From an uncultured Prevotellaceae bacterium (GTDB taxonomy: Bacteria; Bacteroidota; Bacteroidia; Bacteroidales; Muribaculaceae): a stretch of DNA of 64,000 nucleotides. The notes under the pieces were generated by a model. It had not been told where the DNA came from, did not search any database, and was given only the letters and a program-made list of their open reading frames with translations. Shown here piece after piece: positions 18,459-27,119 of the stretch. The first letter of the stretch is position 1, and every line of letters begins with the position of its first letter. The stretch spans positions 1 through 64,000 of the forward strand of contig CAMZFV010000004.1 of the NCBI GenBank assembly GCA_947306175.1, written 5' to 3'. Both the position numbers and the translations under genes were made by a program.

Positions 18459-18508
18459 TTCCCGTCAGGGTTAAAGTGTGCCGTGACTCAGTCACGGCAA
18501 TAAAAAAT
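18456..18508 (+). repeat. 53-base intercistronic hairpin repeat, copy 1
   Basis: Begins at the SusD TAA stop. It contains CCCGTCAGGG and the hairpin TGCCGTGAC-TCA-GTCACGGCA followed by an A-rich run up to the GH18 start. Copy 2 at 19442-19494 differs at two positions. Confidence 0.85.
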
Positions 18509-18514
18509 AAAAAA

Positions 18515-19444
18515 ATGAAGTCAATAAAATACATCACCATCACAGCATGCCTGGCACTGGCATTGTCAGCCTGTGACACCGAGCCCGAGGCGCTCGACCT
18601 CCAGCCGCTCAAGCAGTACAGCGAGGAGTACTATCAGGCGCTGCGCGACTACAAGGCGAGTCCGCACGAGATCTGCTACGTCTATTATGCCGATTGGGCA
18701 CCCATCGAGGGAGCCAGCGGCTACAAGGATCCCGCATCCTGGGGCGAGCGCATCATCGGCTTGCCCGACAGCATCGACCTGGTCAACCTGTGGATGGGCA
18801 TCCCCACGCCCGAGACCCACCCGATTGCCTATCAGGACATGATAGAGACGCGCGAGAAGAAGGGCACACGCTTCATCTTCCACGCCGACGCCTCCAACTA
18901 TAACCACCAATTCACCATCGAGGCACGCACCTACGATCTCTCCAGCGACCGCAGCGAGGAGGCCATCCGTGCCTATGCCCGCTGGGTGTGCGACACGGTC
19001 ATCAGGACGGGCCTTGACGGTGCCGACTTCGACTACGAGGGCTGGAACGCCCAGCACTTGACCTGGGCCATCGAGGAATGTGACAAAATCTTCGGCCCGA
19101 ACGGCCAGTACCCCGAGAAATTGGTCATCGTGGACTATTTCTCGGTATCGCCCCCAGTGGCGTGTGACCCCTTTGTGGACTACTACGTCAAGCAGGCCTA
19201 CAGCCAACAAGGGGCTGGGGTAGGGGCGATGGGGCACCCCGACGAGAAGACGGTCTATTGCGAGTCCTTCGGCCAGAAGCCCACGGGCGGAGAGATTCTC
19301 AACTACGCCGCATGGGAGCCAGCAACGGGCCACAAAGGCGGTTGCGGCGCCTACTATGTGGAGCGCAACTACTACAACACGACCGACGGCGTCCCCTACG
19401 GCGCCATCCGCCGCGCCATCCAAATCATGAACCCCGCCAGATAA
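18515..19444 (+). CDS. GH18 glycoside hydrolase, probable endo-beta-N-acetylglucosaminidase lipoprotein
   Basis: A 309-residue lipoprotein (signal peptide with LALSAC lipobox). The GH18 active-site motif is intact: GLDGADFDYEGWN matches DGxDxDxE, and the Glu after DFDY is the expected proton donor. Other family features are the ICYVYYADW first strand, YPEKLVIVDYFS, and a late YYVKQAYS strand. In Bacteroides, GH18 enzymes in loci of this layout release N-glycans from glycoproteins by cutting the chitobiose core; that activity is inferred here. ATG at 18515 is preferred because upstream in-frame codons come from the hairpin repeat. At about 310 residues it is a single-domain enzyme. Confidence 0.85.
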   Translation: MKSIKYITITACLALALSACDTEPEALDLQPLKQYSEEYYQALRDYKASPHEICYVYYADWAPIEGASGYKDPASWGERIIGLPDSIDLVNLWMGIPTPETHPIAYQDMIETREKKGTRFIFHADASNYNHQFTIEARTYDLSSDRSEEAIRAYARWVCDTVIRTGLDGADFDYEGWNAQHLTWAIEECDKIFGPNGQYPEKLVIVDYFSVSPPVACDPFVDYYVKQAYSQQGAGVGAMGHPDEKTVYCESFGQKPTGGEILNYAAWEPATGHKGGCGAYYVERNYYNTTDGVPYGAIRRAIQIMNPAR

Positions 19445-19494
19445 TTCCCGTCAGGGTCAACGTGTGCCGTGACTCAGTCACGGCAATAAAAAAT
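19442..19494 (+). repeat. 53-base intercistronic hairpin repeat, copy 2
   Basis: Begins at the GH18 TAA stop; 51 of 53 bases match copy 1 at 18456-18508, including the full 9-bp hairpin. Confidence 0.85.
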
Positions 19495-19502
19495 GAAGAA
19501 CA

Positions 19503-20723
19503 ATGAAAAAGATTCTATCCAATATTGCATTACTACTCGCTGTGAGCCTCTTCCTGACCGCCTGCGACAGCGAGGGAGACAAGTTTGACTATGGCAAGGT
19601 CGGACTGCTCATCTCGGGCACTGAGCAGGTGCCGGTGCAGCGCTTTACTGTCGATGAATTGCCGGCGGCCTATGCCGTCACAGTCAAGGCGACACGCCGC
19701 ACGGCATCCGATGTCACCCTGCGGCTCGCCATAGACACGGCCCTGGTGCGTTCTTATAACGCCCAGCACGGCACGGCCTATTATCCCGTCCCCGCTTCCT
19801 GTGTCACGCTCGCGAACAGCGAGGTGACCATCAAACAGGGCGAGGCCCTCTCCACGGCCGCCCAGGTCAAGGTCATCAGCACCGACGGCTTTATCGAGGG
19901 CGCTACTTACGTTATCCCCGTGACCATCCAGCAGGTGAATGGTGACGGCGGCGAGGTCATAGAGAGTTCAAGGACGCTTTTCCTCCAGATTTCCCGCATC
20001 ATCTCGTTCTATTCTCTGGAGAACAACCAGAATGCCTCGTCCAACTACATCTTCCCCGACGACAAGATGGTCAACCTCACCAACTACACCATCGAGTTCA
20101 AGGTCTATTCCTACAAGTTTGGCAATGTGGGCAACATCAAGCGAGTCCTGGCCATCGAGGGAAAGAACGAGGAAGAGGCCAACATGTTCCGCTTCGGTGA
20201 GAACGGTTCGGCGGGCGGTGACATCTTGCAGTGGGTGCTGCCGGGCGGCAGGTGCTTCTCCTCGACCCATTTCAAGATCAACCGCTGGTATCTCGTCTCG
20301 TGTACCTACGATGGCTCGACCTTCAAGATGTATGTCGATGGCGTCGAGGATGCCCAGGCCAGCGGCAGTGGCAAGTCAACGCCGTTCCAGCGCTTTGAGT
20401 TGGGTATGTCGTGGGGCAATTACCGCAACAGCCAGTTCTTCCAGGGCAGATTGTGTGAGGTCCGTGTGTGGAACCGTGCTCTCACCGCCAGCGAGATCGC
20501 AATGGGATTTGCAGGCGTCAATGCCCACAGCGACGGACTGGTCGCCTATTGGAAGATGAACGAGGGCGAGGGCCACATCTTCCACGATGCTACAGGCCAC
20601 GGCTACGACATGGACTGGACCGACACTTGGCGCGACGACCGCGAGAACGGTGTCCTCGTCGCCCACGACTACAGCCAGTACATCAAGTGGATAAAAGACG
20701 ACAACAATAAAGTCGCCCAGTAA
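19503..20723 (+). CDS. DUF1735 plus LamG-like lipoprotein, probable surface glycan-binding protein
   Basis: A 406-residue lipoprotein (MKKILSNIALLLAVSLFLTAC, lipobox LTAC). Residues about 30-155 look like the DUF1735/BT_3987-type Ig-like domain (AYAVTVKATRRTASDVTLRL, ALVRSYNAQHGTAYYPVPAS, LSTAAQVKV, TYVIPVTI). Residues about 165-395 form a LamG/concanavalin-like fold (NYTIEFKVYSYKFGN, WYLVSCTYDGSTFKMYVDG, CEVRVWNRALTASEI, GLVAYWKMNEGEGHIFHDAT). Such proteins bind glycan at the cell surface in N-glycan loci. It is the last gene of the SusC-SusD-GH18 unit, and no further enzyme follows. Confidence 0.85.
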   Translation: MKKILSNIALLLAVSLFLTACDSEGDKFDYGKVGLLISGTEQVPVQRFTVDELPAAYAVTVKATRRTASDVTLRLAIDTALVRSYNAQHGTAYYPVPASCVTLANSEVTIKQGEALSTAAQVKVISTDGFIEGATYVIPVTIQQVNGDGGEVIESSRTLFLQISRIISFYSLENNQNASSNYIFPDDKMVNLTNYTIEFKVYSYKFGNVGNIKRVLAIEGKNEEEANMFRFGENGSAGGDILQWVLPGGRCFSSTHFKINRWYLVSCTYDGSTFKMYVDGVEDAQASGSGKSTPFQRFELGMSWGNYRNSQFFQGRLCEVRVWNRALTASEIAMGFAGVNAHSDGLVAYWKMNEGEGHIFHDATGHGYDMDWTDTWRDDRENGVLVAHDYSQYIKWIKDDNNKVAQ

Positions 20724-20783
20724 TGACGTGAACTTAAAGTTTGAAAATATGAGTCTTCTCTTGCTCTCTTGAGATATTATTTA

Positions 20784-20791
20784 TATATTTG
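20784..20791 (+). promoter_or_regulatory. -7 promoter box (TATATTTG)
   Basis: Matches TANNTTTG 35 bases before the ATG at 20827. Confidence 0.65.
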
Positions 20792-20826
20792 CGCACAACA
20801 ATACTAATTATTAATAATGTGTGATT

Positions 20827-23800
20827 ATGAAAAAGATTAAATTACTCTTCCGACTGTTTGCACTCGTGGCATGCATCACATGCGCCTTGAGTGCAGGTGC
20901 CTATGACTTTGAGTATAACGGTATCTATTACAACATCACGGGCACCAATACCGTGAGTGTGACCAAGGCATCCACTTATGGTAGCGATTATTCCGGAAAT
21001 GTCTTCATTCCGTATAGTTTTACCTACGATGGCATATACTACTCAGTAACCGCCATTGGAGAAAATGCCTTCCTATCATGTCATGACCTGTTGTCTGTGT
21101 CTATACCCAGTAGCGTGAGGACGATTGAAAACAGTGCATTCTATTACTGTACGTCGTTGAAATCGGTGAAAATTCCGGCTTCGGTCACTACGATTGGAGA
21201 CTGGAATTTCTATAACTCCGAAGAGCTGACAACGGTTGAATTGCCTTTTACGCTCACATCAATGGGTAGTTATTGTTTTGACTTTTGTGAAAAATTGACT
21301 TCTGTCACTTGTCGGGCAAAAACTCCGCCCGCCCTGGATACTGGTTGTTTTAGTCATGTGGCTGACGACTGTGTGCTCTATGTCTTACAGAGCAGGATAA
21401 ACGATTATCAGTCTGACAGTGACTGGAGTGATCATTTCAGTTCCATCGAGCCAATCCAGGATTATAGCTTCTCGGTGGATGGTATTTATTACAACATCAC
21501 GGGCAACAATACTGTATCCGTAACCTATCGTGACTCGGAGTACAACAGTTATAGTGGGGATATAGTAATTCCTGAGCAGGTCACCTATAACGGTATCACC
21601 TACACGGTTACTGCCATCGCCAACAGTGCATTTCAAATGTCTTCTAATCTAACGAGTATCCAGTTCCCCAGCACTGTGACTAAAATTGGTAGCTTGGCTT
21701 TCGATGAATGTACGTCGTTGACCTATGTCGATATCCCCAACACGGTGACAGAAGTCGGGGGTATGGCTTTTTATGGTTGCACATCACTTGAGACGGTGAC
21801 CATCGGTGCCAATTGTGATTTTACCTACGTGTATAACGTGTTCAGGGAATGTCCTAATCTGTTTCAGATCACTTGCATGGCGACTACTCCGCCAGTACTC
21901 AATGATCCGTTTTTCGATGAGTCAACTTTTGAGAACGCTGTACTCTATGTTCCCGCAGCATCCATAAGTGCCTATCAGTCGGCGCCTATCTGGAGGAATT
22001 TCAACAGGATTGACGAAACCTTGTTTGATTTTGAGCAAGATGGCATTTACTATAAAATTGTTGATGGCTATGTGGCGGTCGCTCCCAAGGATCCCCATTA
22101 CCGTAATTATAGTGGAGATGTCAGCATACCCTCAGTAGTGTCTCACGATGGTGTGGACTATGAGGTGGAGCGTATCCATTACTACGCCTTTGGTTTATGC
22201 GAGGATTTGCTGTCCGTTTCGTTACCCAACACGCTTTTTCAGATAGACTATGCTGCCTTCTTTGGTTGTAAGAAGTTGACTGACGTGACCATCCCCGATG
22301 GTGTGACTTTGGTGGCAGATGCTGCTTTCGAGGATTGTACCTCTCTGAGTTATGTGAAATTACCTGAGGGATTGACGCACTTGGGAAAAGCTTTCACGAA
22401 TTGCAACAATCTCAGGAAGATTACCATTCCTCCCAGAGTCTCCCGCATTTACATGGCATTTAACGATTGCCCGTCAATGCGTGAGGTGGAATGCCTGTCG
22501 TTGACGCCTCCTGAAATGTTTGAGATCACGGAATTCGATTCCGATACCTACGAGTTAGGTGTCTTGAGGGTGCCTTATGAAGCACACGAAGCCTATCGTC
22601 AGGATGCAAAATGGGGCCAGTTCAATAATATTGTCAGTGCCGATGTGGCCGAGATTGTCAACTATGGTGACGTGAACAATGATGGCCAGGTAAGTATTGC
22701 TGACGTGACCACGCTGATTGACCTCTTGTTGGGCGGAATGAACGAATTCATTCCCGCTGCCGATGTCAATGGGGACGGCTTTGTCAGCATCGCCGACGTG
22801 ACGACATTGATTGACCAGCTGCTTGGAGGTGATTCTGGTGCTGCCGGAAATCATCCTATCGCACAGCATCGTTTCCTGATTAACGGAGCGCCCTTCGAGA
22901 TGGTGGCTGTTGATGGCGGCACATTCATGATGGGAGCCCAATCGGGCTATTCAGGTCATGAGGTGACTTTGTCTTCCTATGCCATCGGCCAGACCGAGGT
23001 GACTCAAAAATTATGGACTGCGGTAATGGGCTCAAATCCAAGTCATTTCACGGGCAATGTGAATCGTCCTGTCGAGACCGTTTCCTGGTATGACTGCAAG
23101 AACTTTGTTACCGAGCTGTCAAGGTTAACCGGCTTGAACTTCCGGTTGCCCTCCGATGCCGAGTGGGAGTTCGCGGCACGTGGTGGCAACAAGACTCACG
23201 GTTATAAGTATTCCGGTAGCGATAATATCAACGACGTAGGATGGTACAGGAGCAATTCGGGCAACACAACGCACCCTGTGGCCAGCCTGCTTCCCAACGA
23301 GTTGGGACTCTATGACATGAGTGGAAACCTCTTTGAGTGGTGTCAGGACTTCTATGGCGACTTGAGTGATGAGCCTCAAGTCAACCCCACAGGTCCGGCA
23401 ACAGGACCCGGAAAGATAACCCGTGATGGAAGCTGGGAACGCGATGCTTACTGGTCAGCAGTGGCAAGACGCACTTACTGGGATCCTAATGAGAAAGGCG
23501 ATGACACGGGCCTCAGGTTGGCCATGGATCTTGACCAGACATTTACCGTCAATGGCGTGTCGTTCAAGATGGTGGCTGTTCAAGGTGGCACTCTCATGTT
23601 GGGAGCTACCGAGGAGCAGGGCAGCGGTGTGAGTGAAAAAGAAAAGCCTGCCCACCAAGTCACGCTGTCAAGTTATATGATTGGTCAGACCGAGGTGACT
23701 CAGGAACTCTGGTTTGCTGTCATGGGGACTAAGCCCAGTTACAACGATTGGAATCCGTTACGCCCCGTAGAGCATATCTCTTGGAATCAGATGCAGACGT

Positions 23801-24225
23801 TCATTTCCAAATTAAACCAGATGACGGGTCAGCATTTCCGACTGCCCACCGAGGCTGAATGGGAGTTCGCAGCGCGTGGCGGCAACAAGAGCAATGGAAC
23901 GATGTATGCAGGTGGTAGCAATATCACAGAGGTGGCTTGGTACAGTTATAATAGCCAAAGTTTTTCTCATCCCGTAGCCACCAAGGCGCCCAACGAATTG
24001 GGCCTTTACGACATGAGTGGTAATGTCTATGAGTCGTGCCAGGATTGGTTAGGTGATTATACCAGCGACGCCCAGGTGGATCCTACTGGACCTGAGACTG
24101 GAACCTATCGCGTTATCCATGGTGGATATTATTCTGGTGCCGCCAATACCTGTCGAGTCTCTTACCGTGGTGGCAACTATCCTACATCCTCCCCATCGAT
24201 TGGCGGTTTCCGCATTGCCCTGTAA
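20827..24225 (+). CDS. Secreted LRR (BspA-like) - dockerin - two FGE/sulfatase-modifying-factor-like domains
   Basis: A 1132-residue exported fusion. Signal peptide MKKIKLLFRLFALVACITCALSAGA; three BspA-type LRR blocks (about 25-605), each opening with a DGIYYxI motif; a central dockerin (about 612-668; GDVNNDGQVSIADVTTLID and ADVNGDGFVSIADVTTLID); then two FGE-sulfatase-fold domains (about 680-895 and 900-1132). Each FGE unit has MVAVxGGTxMxGA, GQTEVTQxLW, FRLPxxAEWEFAARGGNK and NELGLYDMSGN. The first has EWCQD; the second reads ESCQD. The paired redox cysteines that make formylglycine in true FGEs are absent from the first and incomplete in the second, so a binding role is more likely than catalysis. 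A dockerin in the middle of a protein is unusual. Start at ATG 20827 rather than the GTG at 20821. Confidence 0.85.
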   Translation: MKKIKLLFRLFALVACITCALSAGAYDFEYNGIYYNITGTNTVSVTKASTYGSDYSGNVFIPYSFTYDGIYYSVTAIGENAFLSCHDLLSVSIPSSVRTIENSAFYYCTSLKSVKIPASVTTIGDWNFYNSEELTTVELPFTLTSMGSYCFDFCEKLTSVTCRAKTPPALDTGCFSHVADDCVLYVLQSRINDYQSDSDWSDHFSSIEPIQDYSFSVDGIYYNITGNNTVSVTYRDSEYNSYSGDIVIPEQVTYNGITYTVTAIANSAFQMSSNLTSIQFPSTVTKIGSLAFDECTSLTYVDIPNTVTEVGGMAFYGCTSLETVTIGANCDFTYVYNVFRECPNLFQITCMATTPPVLNDPFFDESTFENAVLYVPAASISAYQSAPIWRNFNRIDETLFDFEQDGIYYKIVDGYVAVAPKDPHYRNYSGDVSIPSVVSHDGVDYEVERIHYYAFGLCEDLLSVSLPNTLFQIDYAAFFGCKKLTDVTIPDGVTLVADAAFEDCTSLSYVKLPEGLTHLGKAFTNCNNLRKITIPPRVSRIYMAFNDCPSMREVECLSLTPPEMFEITEFDSDTYELGVLRVPYEAHEAYRQDAKWGQFNNIVSADVAEIVNYGDVNNDGQVSIADVTTLIDLLLGGMNEFIPAADVNGDGFVSIADVTTLIDQLLGGDSGAAGNHPIAQHRFLINGAPFEMVAVDGGTFMMGAQSGYSGHEVTLSSYAIGQTEVTQKLWTAVMGSNPSHFTGNVNRPVETVSWYDCKNFVTELSRLTGLNFRLPSDAEWEFAARGGNKTHGYKYSGSDNINDVGWYRSNSGNTTHPVASLLPNELGLYDMSGNLFEWCQDFYGDLSDEPQVNPTGPATGPGKITRDGSWERDAYWSAVARRTYWDPNEKGDDTGLRLAMDLDQTFTVNGVSFKMVAVQGGTLMLGATEEQGSGVSEKEKPAHQVTLSSYMIGQTEVTQELWFAVMGTKPSYNDWNPLRPVEHISWNQMQTFISKLNQMTGQHFRLPTEAEWEFAARGGNKSNGTMYAGGSNITEVAWYSYNSQSFSHPVATKAPNELGLYDMSGNVYESCQDWLGDYTSDAQVDPTGPETGTYRVIHGGYYSGAANTCRVSYRGGNYPTSSPSIGGFRIAL

Positions 24226-24255
24226 CCCCCCGGCATCATCTAGATAACCCCTAAC

Positions 24256-24294
24256 GAGGGTGAGCCATAACAAAATCATGGCTCACCCTCTTTC
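24256..24294 (+). terminator. Hairpin terminator
   Basis: GAGGGTGAGCCAT (24256-24268) pairs perfectly with ATGGCTCACCCTC (24278-24290), followed by TTTCC. Confidence 0.75.
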
Positions 24295-24558
24295 CCCCTC
24301 CCCTCTATAGCCCCTATAAAATCTATAGCATCTATAAAAACAGAAGACAATAAATACAACGTCTAGCACCCCAATAAAAAGTTGTTCAAGTTGTTCACTG
24401 TTGTTCAAGTTGTTTGAAAAAAGAATCGCATCAGCCCTTTGTTCAATTCGCGTAATTCGTAGTTAAACCTTGGCTTAGCGTGAGGACAATTATTGGGCGA
24501 TTTTGTCATTACGGTTAGAAACTAGGGACTAGAAACTAGAAACTAGAAAACTTTTCAT
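24295..24558. other. Intergenic stretch with short direct repeats
   Basis: No gene seen. It holds CTATA-rich repeats near 24310, two copies of GTTGTTCAAGTTGTT (24381-24395 and 24400-24414), and a triplicated ACTAGAAA-type repeat just before the manA promoter. Confidence 0.6.
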
Positions 24559-24566
24559 TAACTTTG
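24559..24566 (+). promoter_or_regulatory. -7 promoter box of manA (TAACTTTG)
   Basis: Matches TANNTTTG 20 bases before the ATG at 24586, giving a very short leader. Confidence 0.65.
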
Positions 24567-24585
24567 CAGGTTAATATTATCGATA

Positions 24586-25569
24586 ATGGAGATATATAAA
24601 TTCAATAGCATCCTGAAACCTGTCCTTTGGGGCGGTAATAAGTTGCTGGCATTCAAGCGACTGCCGGCACAAGATAGAACTATCGGCGAGAGTTGGGAGC
24701 TTTCGGCGATGCCTAAACGTGAATCGGTGGTCGCCGAGGGTGACGACTGCGGTCTGACGCTCAAGCAGCTCGTTTGTCGCTACAGGGCCGATCTTGTGGG
24801 CGCGGATGTCTATCGCCGTTATGGTGAAGACTTCCCCTTGCTCATCAAGTTTATCGACGCCAAGCGTGACCTCTCGGTCCAGGTGCATCCTGGTGAGGAA
24901 ATGGCGCGTCGTTGCCATGGTTGTCCGGGTAAGAATGAGATGTGGTACATCCTTGAGGCTGACGAGGGCGCAGTCATCCGCACGGGATTTAACCGTTCGG
25001 TCACGGTCGAGGAGTTTGACCGCCTTTTGGCCGATGGATCGATTCTCGACGTAGTCAACGCTACGGCTTCCAAGCCAGGTGACGTATTCTATATCCCTGC
25101 TGGTCAGATCCATACCATCGGTGCCGGCAATCTGCTCGTCGAGATCCAGCAGTCGAGCGACGTCACCTATCGTGTGTGGGACTATAACCGCCGCGATGCC
25201 GACGGCAACCTGCGCCAACTCCACCTCCAGGAAGCCCGCGAGGCTCTCGACTTCATGCCCTGCAACGGTCAAGTGTTGGAAATGCCCTGCTGTGGGCCTG
25301 GCATGAAACAGCTGGTCTGCTGTGACCAGTTCTGCGTGCGCCACCTCGAGGTGGCCGATAGCTACACCTTGGATTTGCCAGCACCGCATTCCTTCGTGGC
25401 GATGGTCTGCATCCAGGGCGAAGTTTCCCTGCAGGTCGAGGGGATGCCTCAGGTAACCCTGTGCCAGGGCGAAATCGCTCTCGTTCCTGCTATTGCCGAT
25501 AGGGTAGAGATGACGGGTACCGCCCAGATGCTGCTCGTTTCAGTTCCTATTCATGATCAGGAGAAATGA
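24586..25569 (+). CDS. manA: Mannose-6-phosphate isomerase, class I
   Basis: A 327-residue cupin-type isomerase interconverting mannose 6-phosphate and fructose 6-phosphate. Visible zinc-site and active-site segments: IGESWELS, SVQVHPGEEMARR (Gln/His ligands), GKNEMWYILEAD (Glu ligand), GDVFYIPAGQIHTIGAGNLLVEIQQSSDVTYRVWDY (late His and Arg). Length matches the short bacterial class I enzymes. It probably serves mannose from host glycans or supplies GDP-mannose precursors, which would also feed the GT2 at 8656. Start is the first ATG after the promoter. The mltG gene lies 80 bases downstream on the same strand. Confidence 0.9.
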   Translation: MEIYKFNSILKPVLWGGNKLLAFKRLPAQDRTIGESWELSAMPKRESVVAEGDDCGLTLKQLVCRYRADLVGADVYRRYGEDFPLLIKFIDAKRDLSVQVHPGEEMARRCHGCPGKNEMWYILEADEGAVIRTGFNRSVTVEEFDRLLADGSILDVVNATASKPGDVFYIPAGQIHTIGAGNLLVEIQQSSDVTYRVWDYNRRDADGNLRQLHLQEAREALDFMPCNGQVLEMPCCGPGMKQLVCCDQFCVRHLEVADSYTLDLPAPHSFVAMVCIQGEVSLQVEGMPQVTLCQGEIALVPAIADRVEMTGTAQMLLVSVPIHDQEK

Positions 25570-25649
25570 TTTATGAAAAGAATAGTTAGCGTAAGGCGAT
25601 ACTAACAATACTAACAACTTAAAACTAAAAACTTACAACTCAACTAGAT

Positions 25650-26663
25650 ATGACAAAAAAAGTAAAATGGATTATTGGCGGCTTGGCCGCATTGCTTATC
25701 ATTCTCGTGGCCTGTGCCGCTCCTTATTTCCTGATGGGTGCTCCCGCCGAGGGCATCGTCAAGGTGCGCAAGGGCAGCACTATCGAGTCGATCAGTGACA
25801 GCATCCAGGCCCATGTGGACGTGACCTTCGGCAAACGTGTGGCGACGATGATGAACCTCATGGGTGCCAAGGTCGAGAACCGCGAGGGTGCTTTCCGCAT
25901 CACGTCGGGCATGACGCCCTTCACCGCTGCCCGCCGCATCAAGAACGGCGTTCAGGACGGCATCCGCTTCACCTTTAACAACGTGCGCACCCTCGACGAG
26001 TGGACCCAGCGCTGGGGCGACACCTTCATGGAAGGCCCCGATGCCATGCGCAAGGCGTTGAAAGACAGCGCCGTGTGTGCCAAGTACGGCAAGACCCCGC
26101 AGACCATCGCCTGCCTGCTGATGCCTGACACCTACGAGTTCTACTGGACCATCACGCCCGAGAAGATGCTCGACCGCATGAATGACTACTACAACGACTT
26201 CTGGACCAGCGAGCGCAAGTCCAAGGCCGAGAAATTGGGCCTCACCCCCGACGAGGTGGCCACCGTCGCCTCGATTGTCGAGGAAGAGACCGTCAAGGCC
26301 GACGAGCGCGGCAAGGTGGCACGCCTCTACCTCAACCGTTACAAGGAGGGAATGCGCCTGCAGGCCGACCCCACTGTCAAATATGCCATCGGTGATTTCT
26401 CCATCAAGCGCATCACCGTGCCCATGACCCAGGTCAACTCGCCCTACAACACCTATCGTGTTGACGGCCTGCCCCCTGGCCCCATCCGCTTGCCCGAGAA
26501 ATCGACCATCGACGCCGTCCTTGACGCTCCGCAGCACGACTACCTCTACATGTGTGCCCGTGCCGACTTCAGCGGCTACCACGACTTCACCCGTGACTAC
26601 GCCAGCCACCTCGACAACGCCCATCGCTACCAGGCCGCCCTCAACTCCCGCGGCATCAAGTAA
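25650..26663 (+). CDS. mltG: Endolytic transglycosylase MltG
   Basis: A 337-residue single-pass inner-membrane protein of the YceG/MltG family, which cleaves nascent peptidoglycan strands. N-terminal anchor IIGGLAALLIILVACAAPYFL; then a LysM-like segment, ITPEKMLDRMNDYYNDFW, and the catalytic region TVASIVEEETVKADERGKVA with the family Glu in EEET. It continues with LYLNRYKEGMRLQADPTVKYA, SPYNTYRVDGLPPGPI and the late YLYMCARADFSGYHDFTRDY. Length and motif order are typical. It is followed 32 bases later by a DUF2007 gene, probably co-transcribed. Confidence 0.9.
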   Translation: MTKKVKWIIGGLAALLIILVACAAPYFLMGAPAEGIVKVRKGSTIESISDSIQAHVDVTFGKRVATMMNLMGAKVENREGAFRITSGMTPFTAARRIKNGVQDGIRFTFNNVRTLDEWTQRWGDTFMEGPDAMRKALKDSAVCAKYGKTPQTIACLLMPDTYEFYWTITPEKMLDRMNDYYNDFWTSERKSKAEKLGLTPDEVATVASIVEEETVKADERGKVARLYLNRYKEGMRLQADPTVKYAIGDFSIKRITVPMTQVNSPYNTYRVDGLPPGPIRLPEKSTIDAVLDAPQHDYLYMCARADFSGYHDFTRDYASHLDNAHRYQAALNSRGIK

Positions 26664-26695
26664 TATCCGTTAACTCTGTAATATCCGTCGAAACA

Positions 26696-27109
26696 ATGGA
26701 AGAAAAACTCGTTATCTTTAACAAATACCCCAATGCCATCGACGCCAACATCATCAAGGGCGCCCTCGAGGCCAGCGGCATACCCGCTGGAGTGCTGGGT
26801 GACAGCACTGCTAACGCCGTATGGATGGCTCCCGTGCCGGTGGTCGTCTTTCGCCGTGACCTGGAGGAGGCCATCAAGGTGATTTATAGCGCTGATATCA
26901 ACTATGACGACTATAAGGAGGATATGGATCTCGCCGCTTTTGAGCATCTGCGCGAATGCAATGAGGTCTTTTGTGACTTGGCATTGAAGCTCCATCCCGA
27001 AGTGGCAGGCAAAACCTACCGCGAACTCTATGCCAAGGCGATTTCGGCCTACGAAGACGGCGACCTCGAGACCCTCAAGCAGATCCGGTCCTCCCTGTCC
27101 CTCCCTTAG
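26696..27109 (+). CDS. DUF2007-type small protein
   Basis: A 137-residue soluble protein. The N-terminal 70 residues (KLVIFNKYPNAIDANIIKGA through PVPVVVFRRDLEEAIKVI) match the DUF2007 fold, a ferredoxin-like domain often described as a putative signal transducer; its ligand is unknown. The C-terminal half is helical and less conserved. It sits between mltG and a membrane protein gene on the same strand with short gaps (32 and 10 bases), so it is probably in one transcript with them. Confidence 0.75.
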   Translation: MEEKLVIFNKYPNAIDANIIKGALEASGIPAGVLGDSTANAVWMAPVPVVVFRRDLEEAIKVIYSADINYDDYKEDMDLAAFEHLRECNEVFCDLALKLHPEVAGKTYRELYAKAISAYEDGDLETLKQIRSSLSLP

Positions 27110-27119
27110 CCGTTAGGGT

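Noticed and set aside
20827..24225. True formylglycine-generating enzyme activity
   Set aside because: The expected Cys pair near the C-terminal part of the fold is missing or incomplete in both domains, and no sulfatase gene is adjacent.
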